From Tetramitus jugosus (Eukaryota > Heterolobosea > Eutetramitea > Acrasida > Vahlkampfiidae): 64,000 bases of DNA. The stretch covers positions 62,001-126,000 of the forward strand of contig OW569378.1 of the NCBI GenBank assembly GCA_937625935.1, in the 5' to 3' direction. Shown here in pieces: positions 9,626 through 19,016 of this stretch. Position numbers and translations under genes: made by a program. Under the pieces are notes generated by a model. That model searched no databases and was not told where the DNA came from. It saw nothing but the letters and a program-made list of their open reading frames with translations. The first letter of the stretch is position 1; every line of letters starts with the position of its first letter.

Positions 9626-10438
9626 ATGGCAGCACCCGTACGGCATGTGGTTTTGATTGGCTCTCCCGGATCAGGAAAGGTTTGTTTACTGCAACTGTTT
9701 TTCTGCTTTCTTTGCAAGGGCCTCCCTAAAGACTAATCCCTATGGATTCAACTGGAAAAGACTTCGATATGTCAAATGATTCAGTCAGATTTTGGAAACA
9801 CTGTATTAAAGTATGAAATGGGTCATTTACTCAAGACATTTGCACAAGAAAGTGAAACTGTAACCAGTGATCAACAAGAAGATGTGACACAAACTCGGCA
9901 ACTGATCCTAAGATTGGTTCAATCTGGCAAGCTCAAAACTCAAGTACCAGTTTCAGTGATTGAAACCGTGTTGAAGCATTTCCTGCAAGAATTATCACCA
10001 GATACTCGAGTATGCTTGTATTATGGCGGTCCTTTGAGTGTAGAAGAGGCTCAACGGTTGATTATAAAGCCAGACTTGGTTCTCGTATTGCATTGCAGTG
10101 ACGACCAGGTGATCATTGATCGTATCTGCAATAGGAGGGTAGATACTGTGACTGGAAAGACGTATCACCTTGTGAATGACCGAGAACTTTTGGAACGGAT
10201 GAATATCTTGACTGAAAAGAGCAGATTAAGGTGTCGACTAGGGGATGATGAAGTATTGTTTAGACAACGACTTTCCAGATTCAAGAAAAGAAGTGAGCCA
10301 ATCATTCAGTTTTATCGTGAACTGTTTGCAGCAGATGATACTCAAAGTCAGGGATCCATCGTTATGATTGATGCTAGTCAACCTGTAGCTCAAGTCTATG
10401 AACAAGTGAAGAAACACATTCAACACTTACTGCAGTAA
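9626..10438 (+). CDS. adenylate kinase-like P-loop protein, divergent
   Basis: Model: 9626-9679 and 9761-10438, 243 aa; the 81-bp intron splits the P-loop codon-exactly after GSPGSGK, and the next exon begins TSICQMIQSDFG. The N-terminal VVLIGSPGSGK and following helix match nucleoside monophosphate kinases, as does a later RICNRRVDTVTGKTYH LID-like stretch. The canonical substrate motifs are changed: the strand that normally reads DGFPR is LYYGGPLSVEEAQRL, and the AMP-site TGDLLR position reads YEMGHLLKT. The family call is good, but catalytic activity as an adenylate kinase is uncertain. Start ATG 9626 lies 114 bases from the divergent EF-hand-like start. An unseen upstream exon is possible. 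Confidence 0.78.
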
Positions 10439-10601
10439 CCTCACTCGTGAAGCGTATACAAAACAAACCTTCACTCACATTTGTGTACCTACTGCAATAC
10501 ACCCAACCAATTCTTCTCTTTGTAATCATCATATTGGCGGGCTTTCCCAAAAATAGCGCCATTCAGAAGCAGATCAATCCACACAGTAAAAGCCAAAAAA
10601 A

Positions 10602-12044
10602 ATGGAGCGAATATCACGGTATTCAGCAAGGCTCCACGTACTCGTAACCATCTTGCTGTTTACTCTCGTTTTTGCTCTGTCCATCTATGTCATCACACCC
10701 AATGTGCCTCAACCTTACATGGATGAAATTTTCCATGTGCGTCAAGCCAAGCGTTACTGTAACTTTGAATTGTTGGAATGGGATCCAAAGATTACGACTC
10801 TGCCTGGGATGTACCTTGTGAGTGCAATCAATCGATGGACTGCTCGCGTCTCTTGTTCAATTGAAAATTTGAGACTTCAGAACGTGGTCATGTACGCTTG
10901 TTGCTTCTTTGTGCTGTTTCGGTTGGTATTTTCATTGGAATCAACAAGGAGTGACCGTGATGATGTTGATGATGAAGGAAAAGAAAGTGGCGTACAAGGA
11001 ACAAGAGAAGCAGGAGGAGGAATGATGTATGCACTGATCAAGAGCTTGCGAATTGTGTTGTTTCCACTTCTTTTCTCGTTTAGTTACTTGTATTATACGG
11101 ATGTGGGATCGACATTGTTTGTTATCGTGTCCTACTTGTCATTCAAGAGTGGAAATTTTGAATGGAGTGCATTGTTTTCAACAATTGCTGTCTTGTACAG
11201 ACAAACGAACATTATTTGGGCATTTTGGATTGCTTGCTTACACCTTGTGAACTCGTTGACATTGTACTTGCAATCAACAGTGAGTAACAAGGATCAAAAA
11301 TCGATGTTGAAGCGAATAGTGTCATTTGTGCGATTCAACATGTGGCAAGTGCTGTTGGATTTGAAGTGGTTCGCTATACTGGGCGCTAGTTTTGTCCTAT
11401 TCGTGCTTATCAATGGAGGAATTGTAGTTGGAGATCGCGAGAATCACGAAGTGATCCTTCATGTGACACAAATATTTTATTATTCTGCATTTGTAGTGCT
11501 GATGCTGCCATTCCACTTTATTGGTTATTTGAAATGGGTGACGAATGATCGATCGCGACTATTGCAGGTGTTGTTGCTTGTCATGGTACTATCTCCGATT
11601 GTAGCGATTATTGCCCATCGGTTCAGTCATATTCACATGTTTATTCTGAGTGATAATCGACACTTTATTTTTTATATTTGGAGGCGATTGTTCCACATTC
11701 ATGTGACTCCTGATATTCCACTCAAATATTTTGCACTTTACAGTCCAGTGTTCGTGATCTCCATGCTATTTATTTTGAATCTACTCAAGAGTTCACACAA
11801 GAGCAGTCTCTGGATTCTAAGCTACGTACTCTGCACGTGCTTAAATTTGATTCCTTTGCCGCTAATCGAATTCCGATACTTCCTAGTTCCATTCATCTTG
11901 TTAAATGTTTCATTTAAGAGTTCGATTGCCCAGGAAGCTGCTACTCTAGTGTACTATCTTTTGATTAACGCTGCAACTCTTTATCTGTTCATCTACAGAC
12001 CGTTCATAGGTCCGGATGAAGAAGAAGCCAGATTTATGTGGTAG
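10602..12044 (+). CDS. ALG10: ALG10-type dolichyl-P-Glc alpha-1,2-glucosyltransferase
   Basis: Single exon, 480 aa. The start is followed by a signal-anchor helix (about residues 10-32), then the family hallmark PYMDEIFHVRQAKRYC (39-53) and WDPKITTLPGMYL (60-72). About ten further hydrophobic segments and a C-terminal EFRYFLVPF follow, all as in DIE2/ALG10. The enzyme is an ER polytopic membrane protein. It adds the third, terminal glucose to the dolichol-linked Man9GlcNAc2 precursor, which the oligosaccharyltransferase prefers. A charged, Gly-rich loop (about 110-135) is longer than in yeast. A TTGGCGGG motif lies 61-68 bases upstream of the ATG. Together with ALG8 at 35-37 kb this argues for a fully glucosylated precursor. 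Confidence 0.94.
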   Translation: MERISRYSARLHVLVTILLFTLVFALSIYVITPNVPQPYMDEIFHVRQAKRYCNFELLEWDPKITTLPGMYLVSAINRWTARVSCSIENLRLQNVVMYACCFFVLFRLVFSLESTRSDRDDVDDEGKESGVQGTREAGGGMMYALIKSLRIVLFPLLFSFSYLYYTDVGSTLFVIVSYLSFKSGNFEWSALFSTIAVLYRQTNIIWAFWIACLHLVNSLTLYLQSTVSNKDQKSMLKRIVSFVRFNMWQVLLDLKWFAILGASFVLFVLINGGIVVGDRENHEVILHVTQIFYYSAFVVLMLPFHFIGYLKWVTNDRSRLLQVLLLVMVLSPIVAIIAHRFSHIHMFILSDNRHFIFYIWRRLFHIHVTPDIPLKYFALYSPVFVISMLFILNLLKSSHKSSLWILSYVLCTCLNLIPLPLIEFRYFLVPFILLNVSFKSSIAQEAATLVYYLLINAATLYLFIYRPFIGPDEEEARFMW

Positions 12045-12073
12045 TTCTTCCTCATTTGACAAATAAATCAACT

Positions 12074-13684
12074 TTACAAGCACAAAAATTCGCCCTGCTC
12101 TGGATATACGAATTGGGCGTCAATGTCATACTTGTCAGCTCCATCAGCAATTTGTCTCTGTATCGTTGATACAACATCTTCTCCCGAGTCAAATGAAGGA
12201 ATAATGTGCTGGATGACAATGGTAATGTGAGACATGCTGTCCATTGATCGCAGATTCTTCAAACTGTTCAATGATTTGATGAGATCGGTCGGACGTAGGT
12301 GACCATACAATTCGGATTCTGGTGTGTCATTCGAAATTGACACCTCAATAAATATACCTCTCAGAGTGTCTACCTTGAGGCTTTCATCGCTCCAAACAGA
12401 ATTCAATCTCTGTTCCCAGGAGCACTTGGACAGATCGTCATTCACAGATGGGCCCGTGTCTGAGAAATAGAGCACTTGATCACTGTTGACTGATGCATCA
12501 AACAAATATGCAGTAGAATTTACAGTACCGTGGCACAGGGGCAACACCTTAACTGTCACATCCCTCCAGCTCTCATACAAGTTGGGATGTCTGTTATCTG
12601 TTGTCAACTCCAACAAACTGTTCACTTGGTGCACTGAACCGTGATCCACTGTCACATATCGGTATTGATCTCCCTTCTTAACAAGATTGGGCCACAATTC
12701 ATCATTGAACACACTAGTCTCCAGTGTGTGAATCGTGGACTCGGTTCCCACAATTGGCTTGAGTCGTTTGGACGTATTACTGATCATTTGATTCGTATCA
12801 GTGAAAAAATCTTCTGGAGAGTTGAGAATGAGACCAGTGATGTGATCGAGGTGTGCATGACCAAGCAAGTAACCCCATACATGATTTCTCAGCACAAATC
12901 CAGCTCTTTTCATAGAACTACCCTTTGTCCAACCAGGGAAAGGAAACTTAATGTACCCATTGGCTTTCGCATGAGTATTGGACAACATGTCATTTGTCTT
13001 TAAAAAAGACCGAATTCCGTAAAGCAAATTTCCAGCATCGAGCGCCAAAAATCCGTTGGAAGTGTTTCGGGACAGTAAAACACCGCTCAGATTCTCCTCT
13101 GTGAGTCCACCGCCTCTACTGCCCAGCACAATGGCACTAAAGTGACACTTTTCCTTTCGATTCTTAAAGTAGGTAATGACGCGAGGAATGACAAGAGCAG
13201 CAATAAACGCAGCAATAACCACAAAAATCAGTATCAATGACACAACAACAAGTAAAATGATTCGTTTTTGACGTCTTTTTTCAGCAAAGCTATGGATCTG
13301 AGAGGACGAAGATCCGAGCATATTCGACAGGCTTAGACCACCACCTCCACCACCGCCACCAGATCCCATCATTTGTTCTTCCTCTTCCTGTTCACCCTGT
13401 TGTTCGTGATGATCATCATAATCATAGTCACGAAAGAGATCAACGTCATCTTGATGATTGTTGTTCTGTGATGATGACGACAATGATGGTGGTTGTTGTT
13501 GTTGGTAGGAGATTAGATCTTCACTACTCTTGTTGGTTGGTGTGTTCGTTCCACCATACATGTTTGTTTCCTTTTTCGATATGGTTGTGTGATCTGTTGT
13601 TGCTGTTGTTGCTTTTTGTGTTGGTTTGTGTGACGGGGTTGCTGTTGTGAAAAGGAAGAAAGATTGAAGATTGGATCCTCCCAT
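12074..13684 (-). CDS. class II cyclic-nucleotide phosphodiesterase (PDE1 family), membrane-anchored
   Basis: Single exon, 536 aa from ATG 13684; a shorter start at 13561 (MYGGTNTP) is possible. The N-terminal 140 residues are Thr/Gln/Glu/Gly-rich and contain a poly-Gly run. One strong transmembrane helix follows a basic KRRQKR-type stretch (about 142-166). The rest is the class II phosphodiesterase fold. It has SAIVLGSRGGGLTEENLSG, LDAGNL, the metal-binding GHAHLDHITG (about 275-284), the CHG of the third site, YFSDTGP, and near the C-terminus the EVS and GHL motifs. The family hydrolyses cAMP/cGMP to 5'-nucleotides through two metals in a metallo-beta-lactamase-like fold. The single TM helix with basic residues on its N-terminal side suggests a type II orientation with the catalytic domain outside the cytosol; this is inference. 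Confidence 0.9.
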   Translation of the reverse strand: MGGSNLQSFFLFTTATPSHKPTQKATTATTDHTTISKKETNMYGGTNTPTNKSSEDLISYQQQQPPSLSSSSQNNNHQDDVDLFRDYDYDDHHEQQGEQEEEEQMMGSGGGGGGGGLSLSNMLGSSSSQIHSFAEKRRQKRIILLVVVSLILIFVVIAAFIAALVIPRVITYFKNRKEKCHFSAIVLGSRGGGLTEENLSGVLLSRNTSNGFLALDAGNLLYGIRSFLKTNDMLSNTHAKANGYIKFPFPGWTKGSSMKRAGFVLRNHVWGYLLGHAHLDHITGLILNSPEDFFTDTNQMISNTSKRLKPIVGTESTIHTLETSVFNDELWPNLVKKGDQYRYVTVDHGSVHQVNSLLELTTDNRHPNLYESWRDVTVKVLPLCHGTVNSTAYLFDASVNSDQVLYFSDTGPSVNDDLSKCSWEQRLNSVWSDESLKVDTLRGIFIEVSISNDTPESELYGHLRPTDLIKSLNSLKNLRSMDSMSHITIVIQHIIPSFDSGEDVVSTIQRQIADGADKYDIDAQFVYPEQGEFLCL

Positions 13685-13759
13685 GGGGAAAATTTCGGCC
13701 AAGCCGGAGCTCAAACAGTGTGAATAAATACAAGTGTTGCATTGTTGTACAGGTGCACC

Positions 13760-16362
13760 TTAATCATCGTATCTGTCTTCTGATATGTTGAGAGGAGGTG
13801 CATTTCTGGTCTTGGTTGTTGGTCGACCCTTCAATATCATCTTTTCGTTCACAATGAATATCAATAGTGCAGCAATCAGAGTGAGTAGGATTGCTCCAGG
13901 CCAGGCTTGATCTGTGAACAGACCAAAGATGGCAAGAACATGTTGGTCGCGACTGATTACGATCGGTATGGCCAGTGCAATTCCGCATCTGTTTTCAATA
14001 AAAGACGGGTGTTAATAAGTCAAAACAACAAGGCATTCTTCGAAAGGAAACATACAATGATTCTCCTGTGATAAGACCGGCACAATACAATAGGCCATAT
14101 TGGGATCCTTGTTGAGTGTGTACAATCTTCTCTTCGTCTCCCAACTTTCTGAGCACAATCTTGGTCAATATAAATTCAGATATTTGTCCTGTAATTGCTC
14201 CGAGCAACATTGGTGTTGTTAGAGAGAATGGTAAGTAGAAGCCAAGAGCGATTGGAAGGATTGGAATCCTAAACTTGGTATACTTGGACAACAGAATACC
14301 CAAAACTAGAATGTTAAACACAAAAATAAGAACACCAGATAACATTCCAATACCAACGAGATTCAAGGGAAGTTCGCCGTAGAAAATACTGTTTGTAACT
14401 GTTGCCATCAGGCTCGCTTGTGGGGCAGGAAGAGGATTGGCATGATCTGGTGTAGCAACACCCATACCATATGCAGAAAGCAGAAGGCGCAATACCAATG
14501 GCAGAGTGAACGCAGGTAAGATCAAACCAATAACTTGCATGACTTGTACCTTCCATGGTGTAGCGCCAATCATGTAGGCTGTCCTCAAGTCTTGCATATT
14601 GTCCCCACCAACACTGAACGAAAAAGTTGAATATTGAGTTAGCTGTAAGAATAATCGAAGTATAGAAGTCATAGCAGAATACATACGCAGCAGCACAGCA
14701 GACAATACTTCCAATAAGAATAGATAACATAGGACCTTGAGATGATCCCTTTCCTATCCAAAGAAGCAGAACAAAGGCAGCGGTTAGGATAGTTGCCACT
14801 GTTACACCTGAAATGGGATTGTTGGAGCTGCCCACCATACCAGAAATATACGCACCAACGCTACTGAACATAAACCCAGCAACCAAAACAAATACAGACA
14901 TGACCAAACTTAAAACAATGTTGTTGCCAGAGAACATCATCAAAAGAGCAAAGACCGGGAAGAAACATAGTCCAACAAATAATAGCGCAAATGGCAAAGG
15001 AATGTCTCTATCAGTCCTTTGAATCGATGATATACCTCGCTCATACATTAACTTGACAGAATCTGCTGAGGATTTGACACTAGAAACCAAGCTCCGTGAC
15101 AATCCAAGGAAGGTAGTAATACCTCCGACTAACATGCAGCCAACTCCGATATATCGACTTTGGGAGTCAAATATATTCTTATATACATCCATGGGAGTGT
15201 TTTTAGGATCGCTCACATCCACCCCGGCCCTCTTTGTGAGAATTGGAATAGCCACAAATGAGTTAACTAGACCACCAATAAATAAAATAGCTGCTACACG
15301 CAGCTTTACAATGTAACCTACTCCAAATAATGCTGGAGAGGTTTGCAAACCAATGTAAAATACAGTGCCCATCATGAACCATGCATATTTGGTAGAATCA
15401 GCATATAAAGCAAGTCCTGATTGACACAACTTCATAAATACACCACAAAATATACCAATGAGCGTCACAGCAAGGAAATTACCCTTCTTTTTCTGCTCAT
15501 GACTTGTTGCGATAATGGGTGATGTTCTTTGATGCTGTTGCAACAATTGTTCCGTATCAGATAAGTCACTATCGCTCGAAAGCTCGTCATCCATGTGCGA
15601 ATTCAAATCATTAGCATCGTATTGATCTCTCTTTCTTTCATTCTCGTCGCTCGGTATTAGACATGTCACTTTCAACACTTCGGTAATAGCCTTACCCTCA
15701 GGAAACTCCAACTTGTCTCTATTTTCGACAATTAATGCTCTCCTCAGCGGTATCGTGAAGAAAACACCCATCAAGCCACCAATGAGCGCAATCAAAAACG
15801 TTTCTCCATACTTGAAAGTGGTCCAAGGGTCTTTTTGAAGCATCAACATGGCAGGAATCGTATAAATCAACCCAGCAGCAATCGAACTACCTGCACTCAC
15901 TCCTGTTTGCACCGCATTAATCTCCAAAATATTGGCCTTGAACGGTTTCAACAACGTCAGACTCAAAATACTGGACGGAATCGAAACACTGATTGTAATA
16001 CCAGCAAACAAACCGAGATACGTGTTGGCAGAAGCTAACACGATCGACAACACAATAGCAAGCACAATCACCTTGAATGAGAGCTCAGTCGGATTTAAAT
16101 GAGAAGGGACCAATGGAGATTCTTTTTCTTCTGCAACAAAGGTGGCCTCGGCAGTTGTTGTCAATGCATCATCCACAAACATGTCCATCTCACCATCATC
16201 ATTAATATCATCATCAATATCAACAATATCAACATTATCGTTATTATTGAAGCTTCGATGATGATTGGCAGTGAATTGGTCATCATCCATGTTGATGGAC
16301 TCGTTGTGAAAATGAAGAGAGTTCATCTCACCAACCTGTTGTTCATCAGCATAGCTGTCCAT
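13760..16362 (-). CDS. OPT superfamily oligopeptide / metal-chelate transporter
   Basis: Model: complement of 14687-16362, 14056-14613 and 13760-13988, 820 aa. The introns are 73 and 67 bp, both with GTATGT donors. Start ATG 16362; the frame upstream continues only to a GTG. An acidic Asn/Asp-rich cytosolic N-terminus (about 80 residues) precedes roughly 14-16 hydrophobic segments. OPT hallmarks include NTYLGLFAGITISVSIPSSI, NAVQTGVSAGSSIAAG, EFPEGKA, and the junction segment VGGDNMQDLRTAYMIGATPW created by splicing intron 1. The family carries small peptides or metal chelates with protons. The sequence is closer to the YSL/bacterial OPT branch than to fungal peptide OPTs, so the substrate cannot be assigned. 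A long acidic cytosolic loop lies near residues 245-290. It is downstream of METTL23 on the same strand. Confidence 0.9.
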
Positions 16363-16665
16363 GGTGTCCAACTTCACACGTTTTTTGAGAAAGATACTCC
16401 GAAATCCTTTTTCCCTTTGGCTCCACGTTCTCCCTTTTGTGAACTGAGCTGGTGGTGATTCACCAAAGAAACTGCACTCTCAGTTGAACTGAAGTTGACA
16501 GGTTAAGTGAGTCAAGAAATACAGACGGTTGGCATGAGTTGTTTCGTTGTGAAGTTGCTTGGTACGGTATCCTTTGTTTGGACAACAATACCAATGTCAA
16601 GCAGTGGAACATATCCAAGCGAAAGCCTATGGATAGAGTATACATGTGAAGCCTGTTGAACATAT
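16363..16665. other. intergenic region, METTL23 end to OPT start
   Basis: About 300 bases between two minus-strand genes. It should contain the METTL23 3' end and the OPT promoter. No coding frame, RNA or repeat was recognised. Confidence 0.4.
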
Positions 16666-17529
16666 TCAGGGAGCAACTTGCGAAATGATTATGATGCGAA
16701 CGCCATTGATTGCTTCCTGATACTTTGTTTGGATCGATTGATCATCATTGTTGTTGGTATTTGGACTGAAGTTCTCATCATGGCTCGTACTCTTTTCATG
16801 ATTGCTGTCATGATTGTCTGGTGATGGCTGGTGATAGATCTTCTGATAGATGTCAGGTGATATGTAATCGGACGTGGGAACAATTCTTGCTTTCAACCCC
16901 CACTTTTGCAAGAGGTGTTGAATACTGTAGCTGTCAACTCTTTCATGATAGGTCGTGATAAACTCACATTCATTATTTCGTTTAGCCTGCTCTTTAAGTA
17001 GGTAGGCAACAGTTACAATTAGGGGTTCAAACAACACTGGATCATAGAAGCAATCCGATCCAATAACATATCGAATTCTCTCATGTGACAAGCGAATCAG
17101 GTTCATATCGAATTGACCCCATGTTATAGGTAAGATAACTGCTCTGTCTCCTATATCCTCTTCAAACTCCGACGAGCTTTGTTCCAATACATCAAAGCTT
17201 GGCCTGACTTGATTGAGCGAGCACTGCGACATCATTTTCAATTTCCATGCAGCTTCATCTGGCAATGGATGATCAGTCAAAATAGCTCGATATCCAAGCT
17301 TAGCACACAATATCCCAGGCAATGCACAACCGCAGCCCAGTTCACAGACAGTTTCACTTTCTTCATGAAGGAGGAGTCGTTGCATATAGCAGCACATGAC
17401 AATCGCACTTGGCCATACATGCATCGCATGTGACTCTGAAAGCTCACTTGCTTCCTCCATCACTGATACTGTCTGATTTCCAAACTCAAAACGCTTGATC
17501 AAGCGTAAGCATTGCTGCGGTTCACTCAT
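16666..17529 (-). CDS. METTL23: METTL23-like methyltransferase (Methyltransf_16 family)
   Basis: Single exon, 287 aa from ATG 17529; the frame reaches further only through a TTG. After a short N-terminal beta region the protein reads MHVWPSAIVMCCYM. The SAM motif ELGCGCALPGI follows (about 63-73), then TDHPLP, ILPITWGQ and IGSDCFYDP, in the order and spacing of METTL23. The last 60 residues are a Ser/Asn/His/Asp-rich insertion before the final strand GVRIIIISQV. Mammalian METTL23 is reported as a histone-arginine methyltransferase, but substrate conservation here is unproven. The gene diverges from Rab32. Family assignment is confident; distinction from other METTL21-like lysine methyltransferases rests on the WGQ and SDCFYDP motifs. 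Confidence 0.85.
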   Translation of the reverse strand: MSEPQQCLRLIKRFEFGNQTVSVMEEASELSESHAMHVWPSAIVMCCYMQRLLLHEESETVCELGCGCALPGILCAKLGYRAILTDHPLPDEAAWKLKMMSQCSLNQVRPSFDVLEQSSSEFEEDIGDRAVILPITWGQFDMNLIRLSHERIRYVIGSDCFYDPVLFEPLIVTVAYLLKEQAKRNNECEFITTYHERVDSYSIQHLLQKWGLKARIVPTSDYISPDIYQKIYHQPSPDNHDSNHEKSTSHDENFSPNTNNNDDQSIQTKYQEAINGVRIIIISQVAP

Positions 17530-17795
17530 GTTTGGTCGCTTGGAACTTTTTTCGTTTTCTTGACGGGTTGTGTGCCGGCGAATGAAACTGTTGTTTCTTA
17601 GCGTCAACTGCTCAACTTAGGCAAGAAACCAACAAAAGTAAAAAGAAGCAAGGAAGCAACGAAGACTCTTATCATACTGAGCCTCCCATGGGTATTTCTT
17701 CCTTCAATGTCGTTCCAAGCTGCATTTTCCAATTCGGAGAATCAATCGGGACACTACTCAAACTTCTCCAAGCAAAGAAGAAATAAAACAAAGAA
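17530..17795. promoter_or_regulatory. divergent promoter region, METTL23 / Rab32
   Basis: 266 bases between two outward-facing start codons. No known element was identified beyond A-rich leaders before each start. Confidence 0.4.
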
Positions 17796-18668
17796 ATGAC
17801 AACTCCAAGGAACAATTCATCAAACGAATTTCTATTCAAAATATTAGTGATTGGAGATTCAGGTTGCGGCAAAACGTCGTTCATTAAGCGTTATGTCCAT
17901 GGTGTTTTCCAAAATCAGTACAAGGCTACTGTAAGTGAATTGAAAAATCATGTTGTGGTTTTCACTCATGTCATTGTGTTTGAGTTTAACCACCATCTCA
18001 CATCTTCTTCTTCTTCTTCTTCTTTTTTTGGTGTCATGTATCTCTTCTTATAGATTGGAGTAGATTTTGCGTTCAAGCATGTGCAATATGATGACAAGAC
18101 ATCCATCAAGATTCAATTGTGGGACGTTGCTGGTCAAGAAAGGTTCTCTGAGATGACACGTGTCTACTACAAGGAAGCTGTTGCCGTGTTGGTGTTTTTC
18201 GATGTGACTGCAGGTGAAAAATCAATGAGGAGCACCATCAATTGGAAGAATGATGTGGATAAAAAGGTTTATTTGCCTGATGGTTCACCTGTTCCTTGCA
18301 TTTTGGTCGGAAATAAGCTTGATTTGGTTCAGGATGGTGTCATGGGAGAGCTCTCTGAAGAACTATTGAGCGATTTTGTGATGAAAAACGGGTATGAACA
18401 GCATTTTTTGACGAGCGCAAAGGATGGAACCAATGTCAATGAGGCGATGAACTTTTTAATTGCAAAGGCAGTGAGCTGTATGAGACGTGTCGTGGAAGAA
18501 GAGGCAAAGAATGCCAACAATAACCTTGCCAAGAACAATAATGCGTCATCATCGATTACGTTGCATGACACTTCATCGATTCGAGTGAGTCAAACGACGG
18601 CCAATAATACTCGTGGAAACACTGGTAGTGGCGGTGCCAATGTTGGTGGTGGAGGTGGTTGCTGTTAA
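17796..18668 (+). CDS. RAB32: Rab32-type small GTPase
   Basis: Model: 17796-17930 and 18054-18668, 249 aa; intron 123 bp, donor GTAAGT, phase-0 junction between KAT and IGVDFAFK. G motifs: GDSGCGKT (20-27), the switch I Thr at the splice junction, WDVAGQERF, NKLD and TSAKD. The diagnostic Rab32/38 features are FIKRYVHGVF, IGVDFA, MTRVYYKEAV, WKNDVDKKVYLPDG and the long hypervariable tail ending in a double Cys for geranylgeranylation. In other eukaryotes Rab32 acts on lysosome-related organelles and mitochondria-associated membranes. The last 55 residues are Asn/Ser/Thr/Gly-rich low complexity. An AG-rich 5' leader supports the ATG chosen. Confidence 0.93.
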
Positions 18669-19016
18669 CTTCATCCACTCACACATTGACATGAACCGCA
18701 GAATCATTCTTTTCATGTTCGTCATGTACTATATAGCGTGATGGCTGCCATCATGATTATTATTGAGAGAGAGTGAACAACCATATTTATTATTATTATT
18801 ATTATTATCCAGTAATATTATTGCTGAAGCTAGCTTCAGATTCTACCCATTTGGAGCTTCTTATTGGCCTCTGCAGCCTGTTCAGGGGTCGTTCCAAAAC
18901 AATCATCTTTGGTCCAATTGGATCAATAAAATGGTGTTCGAGCGGTCGCGCGTTTTATTCTTTTACAGTTTTTTCAGTGAAAACCTCAGTCATTTTCAAA
19001 CTGAAGAACGTTACGA
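18669..19016. other. intergenic region with (TTA)n microsatellite
   Basis: This contains the Rab32 3' end, a short TTA trinucleotide run near 18786-18808, and the presumptive promoter of the following coiled-coil gene. No gene was seen in it. Confidence 0.5.

Noticed and set aside
13685-13714. Longer N-terminus for the phosphodiesterase
   Set aside because: The added codons start with TTG, not ATG; similar TTG/GTG extensions were removed for CutC, METTL23, OPT, LRR, PEX12, MED10 and others.
18786-18808. TTA repeat considered as part of a CRISPR or tandem array
   Set aside because: Simple trinucleotide run with no spacers; a plain microsatellite.
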